A stretch of 64,000 nucleotides of DNA from Candidatus Zixiibacteriota bacterium (lineage in GTDB: Bacteria > Zixibacteria > MSB-5A5 > GN15 > JAAZOE01), in NCBI GenBank assembly GCA_023138975.1, contig JAGLON010000004.1, positions 62,001 through 126,000 on the forward strand, in the 5' to 3' direction. This document shows, one piece after another, positions 1 through 8,522 of the stretch; the stretch's first letter is position 1, and the number at the start of each line of letters is the position of its first letter. Made by a program: the position numbers and the translations under genes. The notes under the pieces were generated by a model. That model saw only the letters and a list, made by a program, of their open reading frames with translations. It was not told where the DNA came from and did not search any database.

Positions 1-588
1 GTCACCGGAACCTTTGGCTTTATCCAGTACCATTTTGAGAATACACTTTAGTGTATCAAAGACACCTGTGCCCTCAGTTGCGGAAGCTCCGAATTGAGGC
101 CAATTGCCGCTATTAAGTGCGTTTTTCATCTCATCCATGCTCAAAACACCAGGTAGATCCTGCTTGTTATATTGAATCACAAACGGAGTATCGTCGAAAC
201 TGTAACCGTATTCGGCAAGATTCTCCTTCAGATTATTCAGGGATTCGATATTTTCATCCATTTTGTCAGGCTGTGAATCGGCAACGAAGACTACTCCGTC
301 GGTACCACGTAGTACCAGCTTACGGGTTGCATTATAATAGACCTGACCAGGAACCGTATAAAGTTGAAATTTGGCCGCAAACCCATTTATCGTACCAATA
401 TTGATAGGAAGAAAATCAAAATAGAGAGTACGATCGGCATCGGTAGCCAATGAAATCAGCTTTCCCTTGGTATCTGATGGAACCTTTAGGTGAATGTATT
501 GCAAATTAGTTGTCTTTCCGGACAAACCAGGCCCGTAGTAGACAATCTTGCAACTAACTTCCCTTGTAGCATAATTAATAGAAACCAT
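1..588 (-). CDS. mglA: MglA-type small Ras-like GTPase (3' end off window)
   Basis: This encodes the polarity/gliding GTPase MglA, a cytoplasmic Ras-like switch that in Myxococcus marks the leading pole and is regulated by roadblock (MglB) GAPs. Reading leftwards from an ATG at 588 the frame is open for 196 codons to the window edge. The P-loop GPGLSGKT is at residues 19-26, the MglA-specific switch II TVPGQ at 78-82, and the base-specificity motif NKQD at 141-144. Family members are about 195-200 residues long, so only the last few codons and the stop should be missing. It lies 8 bp after the mglB-like gene and is the last visible gene of the operon. The motifs are seen directly; the polarity role is family knowledge. 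Confidence 0.93.
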   Translation of the reverse strand, partial: MVSINYATREVSCKIVYYGPGLSGKTTNLQYIHLKVPSDTKGKLISLATDADRTLYFDFLPINIGTINGFAAKFQLYTVPGQVYYNATRKLVLRGTDGVVFVADSQPDKMDENIESLNNLKENLAEYGYSFDDTPFVIQYNKQDLPGVLSMDEMKNALNSGNWPQFGASATEGTGVFDTLKCILKMVLDKAKGSGD

Positions 589-596
589 TTTCTGCC

Positions 597-947
597 TTAG
601 TAGATTGCTTCCTGGTTATTTAGTTTACCAATTGCGTTTTTTATCTCTAGTCGAACCAAACCGATATTTACTTCCGATTCCGTCAGAACAACTAATAAAC
701 CAATTCCTGCGTCACAGAAAAACATCTTTCCGTTATCGGCTTCGATCGTAACCTGTTGCACAGGCTTAGACTCCATACGTTCCAAAGACTTTTGTACATT
801 AGAAGTAATTGAGGCCGCCAACGCGCCGATTGTATCTTCCTCAATCTGAGTGTTGAGGTCGGCAGCGATTACAATGCCGTCTTTACCGACAATCATACTG
901 CCGGTGATGCCACTGGTTTTATTCAAACCTTCAAGAATTTGATACAT
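597..947 (-). CDS. mglB: MglB-like roadblock/LC7 domain protein
   Basis: A single roadblock/LC7 domain protein of about 116 residues, the fold used by MglB homodimers to bind MglA and stimulate its GTPase activity. I place the start at the ATG at 947 (protein begins MYQILEGLN) because a GGAGG ribosome-binding site lies just upstream. A longer reading to 992 would add 15 residues with no family support. With this start the gene overlaps the end of the preceding membrane protein by 17 bases and ends 8 bp before mglA, so translation is probably coupled. Typical roadblock features are visible: the core GSMIVGKDGIVIAADL strand-turn-strand, the helix after EEDTIGALAAS, and a final amphipathic helix. 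Confidence 0.88.
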   Translation of the reverse strand: MYQILEGLNKTSGITGSMIVGKDGIVIAADLNTQIEEDTIGALAASITSNVQKSLERMESKPVQQVTIEADNGKMFFCDAGIGLLVVLTESEVNIGLVRLEIKNAIGKLNNQEAIY

Positions 948-1917
948 AGCGTTCCTCCGCCCTGGCAAACAACGCCGGGCTGTATCGTTCACTCATATAT
1001 TTGCGGATCATATCCGTAGCTTGAGCGATTCGGATATGGATCGTTTCATCTATACTATCATCCGCCATTACCATCAAAGTCACATAATCAATGCGACGAA
1101 TAATAAGTCTGTTTTGACGAGTCATGATATCAATCTTTGTTGGTGCGCCCAGTCGGCTGTACTTATTCACAATCGTCCGGTTTTCTTTTTCTAAAATCAA
1201 TGCCAATGGCCCCCAAAGTTCATAATCCTCTTTGGATCGATTGAACCGAGCCAGAGTTAAACCTTCATCATCAACTAATAGAGCCATCTTAATAGAAGCC
1301 AATTCACCGATATAAGAAACGGCTTTACTTAAAGCACTCGTATCATCAAGAGGTGGCGAGGAACCGACCGATTCCATAGGAGTAAAATCTGGTGCCGAAA
1401 CCGCTGGCTCAAAACTTGTTATTGGCATTTGCGGCTCCTTGGTTTTATCAGTTATGTCTGCATCGACAATTCCTGGTGCAATCGTCGAGGCTGAATATGT
1501 TGGCTTAGCCAACTTCGCCGAACCAGACATTGCGTCGGCCAATGTCAAATACACCGGCTTAATGACAAACGGGACTGCTAGTACCTGCAAAATCAGAGCC
1601 GGAAGATACCGGGTCATCCCCAAAGAAAACGCAACTGAGCTCTCCAAACCATACATCAGAATAATAGTCGTTCCAAAAACTGCTCCAAGGCATAAACGAA
1701 ATACGAGCGTGATTGCCGCACCCATTAACAGTGCCGTTAAAGCTACTGAGCGCCGGAAGAAGTATAACACAATTCCGTAAAATACGACCTCATACAATAT
1801 GTATATTGCTGATGCGGTTAAGAGTGGCATTCCTAAACGACTGGGGAATATCACCATCGGTATTACAACCAAGACCAGCGACACCAGCAGTATCAGTCTT
1901 TTGCTATTTTTCTCCAT
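931..1917 (-). CDS. Membrane-anchored roadblock/LC7-like protein
   Basis: A 328-residue protein with roughly five hydrophobic segments in the first 125 residues (about 7-27, 30-52, 57-79, 80-98, 105-125), a polar linker rich in Pro/Ser/Thr, and a C-terminal domain from about residue 195 to 310 that reads like a diverged roadblock/LC7 module (a SALSKAVSYIGEL helix, then a MALLVDDEGLTLARF strand pair). I do not recognise a named family for the whole protein. The arrangement suggests a membrane receptor that could present a roadblock surface to MglA or MglB. It lies between the TPR-roadblock gene (22 bp gap) and mglB (17 base overlap). Domain assignment of the C-terminus is by pattern only. Confidence 0.72.
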   Translation of the reverse strand: MEKNSKRLILLVSLVLVVIPMVIFPSRLGMPLLTASAIYILYEVVFYGIVLYFFRRSVALTALLMGAAITLVFRLCLGAVFGTTIILMYGLESSVAFSLGMTRYLPALILQVLAVPFVIKPVYLTLADAMSGSAKLAKPTYSASTIAPGIVDADITDKTKEPQMPITSFEPAVSAPDFTPMESVGSSPPLDDTSALSKAVSYIGELASIKMALLVDDEGLTLARFNRSKEDYELWGPLALILEKENRTIVNKYSRLGAPTKIDIMTRQNRLIIRRIDYVTLMVMADDSIDETIHIRIAQATDMIRKYMSERYSPALFARAEERYVSNS

Positions 1918-1939
1918 ATGGTTGTTACCCTCGCCCGCC

Positions 1940-2824
1940 CTATTGCGCGGCCAATTGCGAAATTAGGCCTGATAGTTTTAATTTTAATGATCCCAGGTTT
2001 ACCTTCTCGGTACAAACAACTGATAATAATTTCCCTTGAACTCCGGCCATATAATATAATGATTGGGGAGTCTCAATCATCATCGACAGTAAATTCCCAT
2101 ATCCGGATTCGCGTATCTGTACTGTGCTATACCTTGCGGTTTCAACTGCCAAGGCGCCGATTAAATCAGTATCACCTTCCACATTCCACTCGGCTTCAAT
2201 AACTAACCCGTCACTGTTTATTATGAGCACTCCTTCCACACCCGGAGTACCGACCAGCGACTGCAGCATTTGCTTATGGCTTAACTCAACCACCGGGGCT
2301 GGTTCGGGAGGAGCCATGGTCACCGTCGGTGAAAATTGTTCTTGACTCTGCACCTGTCTAGATGGTGATGCGGAGTGAAAACTTTGCTCTGAATGTACCT
2401 GATCCAACGGAATCTTCTTGGCAATCTCCAAAAGCCGTTTAATCTGATCGTTTTCAGGATCATTCTGATGCAGTTTCTCAAGAATACGGCAGGCCTGGTT
2501 AAACTCCCCTTTATAAATATAAATCTCAGATAAAAGTAGTTCTGTCGCCCTTGTGGCGCCATCCAATTCAATGGCCTTATTCAGCTCGGTTTCGGCCCAA
2601 TCAAATAATCCTTTATCCATATTAACTTTGGCCATGACTAAATGTGCCGAGCCGTAATCAGGATGCACTTTCAATCCATTTTGGCAAATACGAAAAGCCT
2701 TATCAAGCTCTCCCTTTTTGCGGTGTGCTTCTGCTAATGCAGCAAAAATCTGAGAACTGGGGTTCTCATCAAGAATCTTATTGCATTTAGCTATTCGTTC
2801 GTCAATATCTGACCGATCAATCAT
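1940..2824 (-). CDS. TPR repeat protein with C-terminal roadblock/LC7 domain
   Basis: A 294-residue cytoplasmic protein. Residues 1-140 hold about three to four tetratricopeptide repeats (for example AALAEAHRKKGELDKAF and ELLLSEIYIYKGEFNQA). A Ser/Pro/Gln-rich linker covers 140-178, and a roadblock/LC7 domain fills 180-294 (QSLVGTPGVEGVLIIN then DGLVIEAEW). TPRs usually provide protein-binding surfaces, so this is plausibly an adaptor that connects the MglA/MglB switch to other machinery. It is the second of three roadblock proteins in the operon and is followed 22 bp later by the membrane-anchored one. The function beyond this is unknown. Confidence 0.82.
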   Translation of the reverse strand: MIDRSDIDERIAKCNKILDENPSSQIFAALAEAHRKKGELDKAFRICQNGLKVHPDYGSAHLVMAKVNMDKGLFDWAETELNKAIELDGATRATELLLSEIYIYKGEFNQACRILEKLHQNDPENDQIKRLLEIAKKIPLDQVHSEQSFHSASPSRQVQSQEQFSPTVTMAPPEPAPVVELSHKQMLQSLVGTPGVEGVLIINSDGLVIEAEWNVEGDTDLIGALAVETARYSTVQIRESGYGNLLSMMIETPQSLYYMAGVQGKLLSVVCTEKVNLGSLKLKLSGLISQLAAQ

Positions 2825-2917
2825 TATCTTGACCTATCCAGCTTAAAATGAGCGTGGCCTTCACATATCACGACTCGATAATAACCGATGGTTATATTCG
2901 AGTCAATCAAAATAACA

Positions 2918-3280
2918 TTACCCCAGCACTTTGCGCGTCTGTACTAACCCCGCAAACCACAGTATAACCGTACCCGAGTATAAAACAGCGGCAATATCAA
3001 AGTTCAATGCGAATATCTCAAATTTATCCGCCAGAGTGAACACTTGTCCTGTCGCAAGGACAATAAATGATACGACCCAAAGCTGGCAGCCCTTGGCAAG
3101 GGCACCGCCCTTGACAGCCTTGAAAAGCTTTAAGGCTATTGCCAGACAAGCGATTGCGCCAATGAAAATCACTAAATTAAGGATCACTGACACTTGACTA
3201 ATTTTCGAAAAATCAGCCGCCGAGGCTTGACCGCTAAATAAAAAGGGTACAACCATTGTCATTAATAATTTGTTTTTCAT
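2918..3280 (-). CDS. Small polytopic membrane protein of the mglA operon
   Basis: A 120-residue protein that I cannot assign to a family. The N-terminus looks like a cleavable signal peptide (MKNKLLMTMV..., likely cut near GQASA at residue 21). Three hydrophobic segments follow, at about 30-53, 67-87 and 95-115, with short basic loops between them. Its ATG overlaps the stop of the upstream DUF4388 gene as ATGA (4 bases), which argues for translational coupling and a shared process. A 93-bp gap separates it from the TPR-roadblock gene. A membrane partner for the polarity proteins is an inference from context only. Confidence 0.7.
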   Translation of the reverse strand: MKNKLLMTMVVPFLFSGQASAADFSKISQVSVILNLVIFIGAIACLAIALKLFKAVKGGALAKGCQLWVVSFIVLATGQVFTLADKFEIFALNFDIAAVLYSGTVILWFAGLVQTRKVLG

Positions 3281-4488
3281 GACTCACCCGACATAATTCT
3301 AATTGTTCTTTCGGCTTTTTTAATGGAATCATAAAAATTCTCATCGAGCCGATATTTTTTTACTAATTCTCTTCGCATGGCAAGCGGTTCGGATATTTCT
3401 TTCTTCACACCGCCAATAGCATCGCGAAAAGGTCTCTTACCCAAACGTACAAATATATATTCAAGCTGCTCAGACAGCATATCCTCAAGCATTGCCAATA
3501 ACCGGTGCATCCGAACCGCCTCCGGTATTTTCTTGACTTCTTCAATAAATTTCTCAAAAGAAGGACCAGAATCATCAGTAATATCAGCGCCGGGGAAAAA
3601 TACTAACACTCCCCGCCGAAAACTGGATATAAAACTATTATAACCCGGGTTAGTGTTCCCCACAACTCCTTCAATAATTTTCCTGGTTTTGAGAAAACAT
3701 GAGTTATATAACTTGAAAATAATGCCGAGGATTATCTCTTCCTCATCCTCATCTTGGCGAATCTGATCTCGTTCGCTCTTTCCCGCATTCTCAACCAGAG
3801 AATTTACTATCAATCGATAAAGCCCTCGACAGGTCGGAAATTCCCCAATCGGCGAAGCTTCGATAATCTCTGGCATTGTTCGCTCGCCATTTATGAGAGT
3901 AAGAATCTTAAACTCATCTAAGGATAGAGTTATTTCTTCAGAATTCAGTTTAGGGCTAATACGCACACGCAACAGAATATCATTCGGGGGCAGAACTTTT
4001 TGAATCTCCATCCATTCATCTATTCTGCGAGTTCCCTCCAGGATGATGTTCATCGTTGACAGATTCACTGTAAAGGGAGCATTATCAGGTGACACGCCTT
4101 CGGCAAAGGAGAATTCTCCTTCAACCCAGCTAAATAGATTATAAACGATTTCTTCAATCTGCATCCGTAAACACTCGGCTACTTCTTGCTTATCAAATAA
4201 CTGCATATCAATTAAGGTTGCACCAAGAGCCCGTCCAGATGACTTATGCAGAGCAATTGCCCGCTCCAGATCCTTTTTACTAATTTGACCGCGTTTTAAC
4301 AGAAGGCTGCCCAGTAAATCCTCATTGGAGTTTACCGAAGACGCAAAAATAATATTGCCCTCTTTGAATGCTATCTCCTTCTTACGCGAATCAGCTGCCA
4401 TTGTTAATATGCCGGTTTTCTTGCCCGTTGAAAGCAACTGCAATACATCAGAAAAGGATACTGTTTTTAGATTTCCAGTTAGTCCCAT
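3277..4488 (-). CDS. DUF4388 (PATAN-type) domain protein
   Basis: A 403-residue cytoplasmic protein. Residues 1-132 match the DUF4388 pattern: GLTGNL...FSDVLQLLSTGKKTGIL, an AFKEGNIIFA strand pair, and a helical tail with LGATLID...EIVYNLFSWVEGEF. DUF4388/PATAN modules are common in gliding and two-component signalling proteins of Myxococcus-like bacteria and cyanobacteria. The rest (about 150-403) is helical and of unknown family, with an acidic patch (RQDEDEEEI) near residue 245. It is the first gene of the mglA operon, with a 130-bp upstream gap that holds a perfect 16-bp palindrome. A signalling or adaptor role is inferred. Confidence 0.8.
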   Translation of the reverse strand: MGLTGNLKTVSFSDVLQLLSTGKKTGILTMAADSRKKEIAFKEGNIIFASSVNSNEDLLGSLLLKRGQISKKDLERAIALHKSSGRALGATLIDMQLFDKQEVAECLRMQIEEIVYNLFSWVEGEFSFAEGVSPDNAPFTVNLSTMNIILEGTRRIDEWMEIQKVLPPNDILLRVRISPKLNSEEITLSLDEFKILTLINGERTMPEIIEASPIGEFPTCRGLYRLIVNSLVENAGKSERDQIRQDEDEEEIILGIIFKLYNSCFLKTRKIIEGVVGNTNPGYNSFISSFRRGVLVFFPGADITDDSGPSFEKFIEEVKKIPEAVRMHRLLAMLEDMLSEQLEYIFVRLGKRPFRDAIGGVKKEISEPLAMRRELVKKYRLDENFYDSIKKAERTIRIMSGES

Positions 4489-4529
4489 ATCGCCTTATCT
4501 ACAAATATGTTAGCCTGCTGTTTATGCAC

Positions 4530-4545
4530 ACCGGTATATACCGGT
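4530..4545. promoter_or_regulatory. Perfect 16-bp palindrome upstream of the mglA operon
   Basis: ACCGGTATATACCGGT is a perfect inverted repeat 42-57 bp upstream of the DUF4388 start codon, in the only sizeable gap between comEC and the polarity operon. On the minus strand it would lie in the promoter or leader region, so it could be an operator. The plus-strand side is followed by a T-rich run, so a terminator acting on plus-strand transcription is an alternative, although no plus-strand gene is nearby. Confidence 0.35.
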
Positions 4546-4617
4546 TCTTTCTTTTTATCGGGCTCTTATAGAAATATCTTTACTCTTTCTTGCTCAGAAG
4601 TTGCTTTTATATAGGTT

Positions 4618-6885
4618 TTAGTCAATACCACCCGGAAAAACTTCATGTATTTCACCCGGATATATAACTTCCAAGGGGCCTGCCCCGCCTCGGTCAATTG
4701 TATCAAAACCGCTATCGGCCATATACTTATTGAGGTTATTATCCTTCCCTGGGAGAAGGATAAGCCGCCCGTCTGTTTTTACACCAAAAACTTTTCGAAA
4801 ATCAGAAATTGTACCGATTGAGATAATTATCAAATCTGTTTTTAAACTTTTACCGTCCAATAACTCCTTTATAACATAAATATCGGAAACATATAGTATA
4901 GAATAACCCCCTATATCAACTTTAGCTCCACCTGGAATCAATTTCAGAACTGGTACTAAATCAGTTTGTAGAAATGCCCTTCGGACAGGACTGGAAACTT
5001 TCCAAATTTTGCTCATAATAAAATCTTCAGAATCAACAACTGGCCTTAATCGGGTACTATTAAATCGTTCCTCGACCTGTTCAATCTGCTGATAAATGAA
5101 ATATTCCTTATCAAGAAAGCAGTAATACTCCGGATGCGTCTCTTCATTTTTATTCAAATAGCTAAAAACTCTCCGCGCGAATCCGTCCGAATTTCGTCCG
5201 CTAACACAATGGCTTAAGACCAATCCACCGGAAGCGTTTATTATTACCGCATGATTATTCCCTGCATTGAGTATTTTTATTGAGGCAGGAGGCAATGATG
5301 TTGCGCTCAGGTCCGGTATCAAGAATATAATACTCAGCACTAAAATATATAAAACGGTTAATCGTCTAAAGAACAATTTCCCCACGGCCGCCGCCGCCAA
5401 ACAAACACCTATCAGTGCTATCGTTACACTAATAAAAGAGACGCCCGGTACTTGAATTACCGCAAAATCCCAATGACCAAACCACATCACGGCAGAATTA
5501 GTCCATTGCAGCAAAAAATCCAGTACCATGCCCGGGATTTCTGCCAGCGGCGGATAAATGAAGTAGCATAACAGTAATATTACGATACCAACCACCGCAA
5601 GAGAAACCGCCGGAACAATAATGAGATTTGAAATTACCGTTACAGACGAGAATTCGCCGAAGTAATACGCCAAAATCGGAATTGATACAATAGAAGCAAT
5701 TAGTGAACATGAAACAACCAGTAATACATAGCGAGTAATTCGGCTATACTTATTGGTCTTGAGAAGCTCGTTTACCGGAAGTGTAAACAACACTAATCCC
5801 CAAGTTACACCAAATGACAGTTGAAAACCGATATCGAATAAATTTCCGGGATAGTACATTAATAAAACGCAGGCTGCTGAGGCCAAAATATTATTCAATT
5901 CGGCCCGACGGTAAATTGCTTGCGCCAGCAAAACCATAACGGCCATTACCGAGGCTCTTACCACAGACGGCTGATTATATGACAAATGACAGAATAAAAG
6001 AATAAATAAACTTAGGATAATAAGCCGTACATGCCGATGCGGCTTGAATATTCTCAGAATTAGTATAAAAACTAAAAGAACCAGAGCGACATTTGAGCCG
6101 GAAACCGCCAGTAAGTGCAGTGTTCCAGTCTTACGAAAAGCCAAATAAACTTCATCCGGAATATCATGAGTTTCTCCAATGAGGAATCCAGAAGCCATTG
6201 CGGCCGACAAATCAGACATTGTATTGGTAAAGCACTCATTTATCCATTTCCGTACAAATCCAACGATTCCACTAAACCCAAGCCCCGAATTTTTTTCTAT
6301 TAATATCTGAGCCGGATCAGAAATACTGACCTTCCCCGATATCCCTTTATTCCTCAGGTATGCATTGTAATCAAAATCACTGAATATATCCTCAGAAGTC
6401 ACCGATTGCAGATGTCCGGAAAAGCTGATGTAATCACCGCGAGCCAATGCCGTCGTTGCCCGACGAATATCTATCAAAACCAAGCCGGAAGCATCATAAA
6501 CATTACCATCTCGGACAATTGAATCAACTTCGACTGAAACATAAGTTTTCTGTTTCTTCAACACCGGCCAGGATTCTACTTCTCCGAAAATACGTATCTT
6601 GTCTTCAACTCCCGTAAAACGGTCTATCTCATTAGAACGATCACTTTGGTAGAAGCGCATTGAATTAACGTAAGAACCACTGACAATTATAATCATCAAT
6701 GGAATTATAACCATGTAGCCCAAGTCTTTCTTTCTAATGATAAAAAGTATCGCGAATGAAAGGATGATAAGAAAAATTGGGATGGCCAAAGGAATTGAAA
6801 AATTCTTACCTACAATAATACCGATTACTATCCCGGCTAACAAAAGCACCGCCGGATAACGATAGCTAAACATCGCTATCTTCAC
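4618..6885 (-). CDS. comEC: ComEC/Rec2 family DNA-uptake channel
   Basis: An inner-membrane channel for import of single-stranded DNA in natural transformation. The 755 residues show four hydrophobic segments at the N-terminus, an OB-like soluble domain (about 75-200, including FDYNAYLRNKGI), and the Competence domain (about 225-520) with its hallmark FRKTGTLHLLAVSGSNVAL and many membrane helices. The C-terminal soluble region (about 530-755) sits where ComEC normally has a metallo-beta-lactamase-like nuclease domain, but I see no HxHxDH motif or other metal-ligand cluster, so that domain appears degenerate. The first codons overlap murJ by 20 bases (an internal Met at residue 5 would also fit), so the two are probably co-transcribed. 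Confidence 0.9.
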   Translation of the reverse strand: MKIAMFSYRYPAVLLLAGIVIGIIVGKNFSIPLAIPIFLIILSFAILFIIRKKDLGYMVIIPLMIIIVSGSYVNSMRFYQSDRSNEIDRFTGVEDKIRIFGEVESWPVLKKQKTYVSVEVDSIVRDGNVYDASGLVLIDIRRATTALARGDYISFSGHLQSVTSEDIFSDFDYNAYLRNKGISGKVSISDPAQILIEKNSGLGFSGIVGFVRKWINECFTNTMSDLSAAMASGFLIGETHDIPDEVYLAFRKTGTLHLLAVSGSNVALVLLVFILILRIFKPHRHVRLIILSLFILLFCHLSYNQPSVVRASVMAVMVLLAQAIYRRAELNNILASAACVLLMYYPGNLFDIGFQLSFGVTWGLVLFTLPVNELLKTNKYSRITRYVLLVVSCSLIASIVSIPILAYYFGEFSSVTVISNLIIVPAVSLAVVGIVILLLCYFIYPPLAEIPGMVLDFLLQWTNSAVMWFGHWDFAVIQVPGVSFISVTIALIGVCLAAAAVGKLFFRRLTVLYILVLSIIFLIPDLSATSLPPASIKILNAGNNHAVIINASGGLVLSHCVSGRNSDGFARRVFSYLNKNEETHPEYYCFLDKEYFIYQQIEQVEERFNSTRLRPVVDSEDFIMSKIWKVSSPVRRAFLQTDLVPVLKLIPGGAKVDIGGYSILYVSDIYVIKELLDGKSLKTDLIIISIGTISDFRKVFGVKTDGRLILLPGKDNNLNKYMADSGFDTIDRGGAGPLEVIYPGEIHEVFPGGID

Positions 6886-8449
6886 CAGGTTCAGTCTCGA
6901 CCGAACCGCGGGACTCTCTAAACTTCGGGATATTATTTAGCGCATAGGAGACTAATAAATAGGAAGCAACAGCGATTAACCCCAAAAATCCTATTTTCTC
7001 TATTCGTCCCCACAAACCATCGCCCAGTGCCATTATCCATTCGGTTCGCAAAAGCAAAAAGACTAACAGCCCGGAAATAACAGACCCCATACATGACCGG
7101 AAAAACATCATGGCAACCCTGAGTAACCGTATCTCCGATAGTACTCTAGGAAGATTAAACAGCAGCAATCCGAAATTAACAATTCCGCCGATAGCCGTGG
7201 CCAGAGCCAAACCGGCAAAGTTCAATGATGGTACAAAGACTAATAAGTTAGCGGCCAGATTGACAAAAATTGAAATGATAGAATATTTCATCGGCCTCAC
7301 GGCGTCTTTTAAAGCATAGTAGATAGGTGCCGTCACCCTCACTCCCGCAAAACCAACCAAACCGATACTAAACCAGACCAAAGCCCGGTAAGTATTATAA
7401 GTATCCAGCGCGGTGAATTTTCCATGCTCAAATAACAACGCGACAATAATATCTCCGGCCACGATAAAAAAGGTTATAACCGGAAAGGTCAAAAAGAAGC
7501 ACAGATGAATTGCTCGATAAAAAGTTTCCCTTAATCCGTCAATATTATTCTCTGCCGCCTGCGCCGATGCTTTGGGCAAAGCCACCGTACCTAAGCCAAC
7601 GGCTATTATCCCCAACGGCAAATGCATAATTCGGTAAGCGTAGGTTAAATATGATACTGAGCCGGCGGCCATGAAAGAGGCAAGCAACGTATTTACGAAA
7701 ATATTAACTCGCCCGGCGGCCAACCCTCCAACCATAGGTGTCATTAATCGGCCGATTCTTTTTAGGCCCGCGTTTCTAAAATCCGGCTTGAAGGTAAATC
7801 GAAATCCCGCTTTCCAGAGACTCGGTATTTGAACCGCCATCTGTCCTAAACCGCCTAATAATACGCCGATAGCAATTCCAAAAATAGGATTCTCCATATA
7901 GGGACAGATAATAACCGCTGCGGAAATCACACCGATATTGAACATCGCCGGGGCCAAAGCCGGAATGCCGAATTTATCCAAGGAGTTTAAAATCGACATT
8001 ATTAAGGCCGCCAAAGCGACCAAGAGTAAGAACGGGAACATTAAAGCCGTCAACTGCGCGGTTAATTCGGACTTACCGGCAATATCGGAAAACCCCGGCG
8101 CTATCAGTTTGACTATATAGGGAGATAACAAAGCGCCGACGACACAAACCCCAGTTACGACTAGCCCTAAAACTGAAAAGGTAACTTGAGCCAGCTTAAA
8201 GGCCTGTTCTTTACCGCCTTTATTGAGCTCATCCTTAAAGACCGGCACAAAGGCGGAAGACAAGGCTCCCTCGGCAAAAAGATCTCTAAGCAGGTTTGGA
8301 ATTCGATAGGCGGCAAAGAAAGCATCAGCCGCCATTGAGGCTCCAAACAAATGAGCGAACACCTGTTCACGTATTAAACCCAGGATACGGGACAAAAACG
8401 TTCCCGAGGCGACTTTAGAAAAAGCTGATATAAAACTGTTTGTTCTCAT
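6866..8449 (-). CDS. murJ: MurJ (MviN) lipid II flippase
   Basis: A 527-residue, roughly 14-helix inner-membrane protein that flips lipid II for peptidoglycan synthesis. The start shows the highly conserved MurJ signature: SRILGLIREQVFAHLFG, then AADAFFAAYRIPNLLRDLF and AEGALSSAFVPVF. The length is typical (510-540). Its ATG at 8449 faces away from rpsT, with 73 bp between the two start codons, so their promoters must overlap or abut. The 3' end overlaps comEC. The short acidic tail (ETEPGEDSDV) is not notable. Confidence 0.96.
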   Translation of the reverse strand: MRTNSFISAFSKVASGTFLSRILGLIREQVFAHLFGASMAADAFFAAYRIPNLLRDLFAEGALSSAFVPVFKDELNKGGKEQAFKLAQVTFSVLGLVVTGVCVVGALLSPYIVKLIAPGFSDIAGKSELTAQLTALMFPFLLLVALAALIMSILNSLDKFGIPALAPAMFNIGVISAAVIICPYMENPIFGIAIGVLLGGLGQMAVQIPSLWKAGFRFTFKPDFRNAGLKRIGRLMTPMVGGLAAGRVNIFVNTLLASFMAAGSVSYLTYAYRIMHLPLGIIAVGLGTVALPKASAQAAENNIDGLRETFYRAIHLCFFLTFPVITFFIVAGDIIVALLFEHGKFTALDTYNTYRALVWFSIGLVGFAGVRVTAPIYYALKDAVRPMKYSIISIFVNLAANLLVFVPSLNFAGLALATAIGGIVNFGLLLFNLPRVLSEIRLLRVAMMFFRSCMGSVISGLLVFLLLRTEWIMALGDGLWGRIEKIGFLGLIAVASYLLVSYALNNIPKFRESRGSVETEPGEDSDV

Positions 8450-8457
8450 TTAGACCC

Positions 8458-8487
8458 TTGACAGAATTCCGATAATTTATATATTAT
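8458..8487 (+). promoter_or_regulatory. Sigma-70-type promoter of rpsT
   Basis: TTGACA at 8458-8463 is a consensus -35 box. It is followed after 16-18 bp by TATATT (8480-8485) or TATTAT (8482-8487), a good -10 box. The predicted start leaves a short leader of about 30 bases before the TTG start codon of rpsT. It is the clearest housekeeping promoter that I can read in the window. Confidence 0.7.
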
Positions 8488-8522
8488 GAGACTTTGATAG
8501 CAGAAAGGAAAGGAGAATTTTT

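Noticed and set aside
117-404. Plus-strand frame of 95 codons over mglA
   Set aside because: It is antisense to a gene with complete GTPase motifs and lacks a ribosome-binding site.
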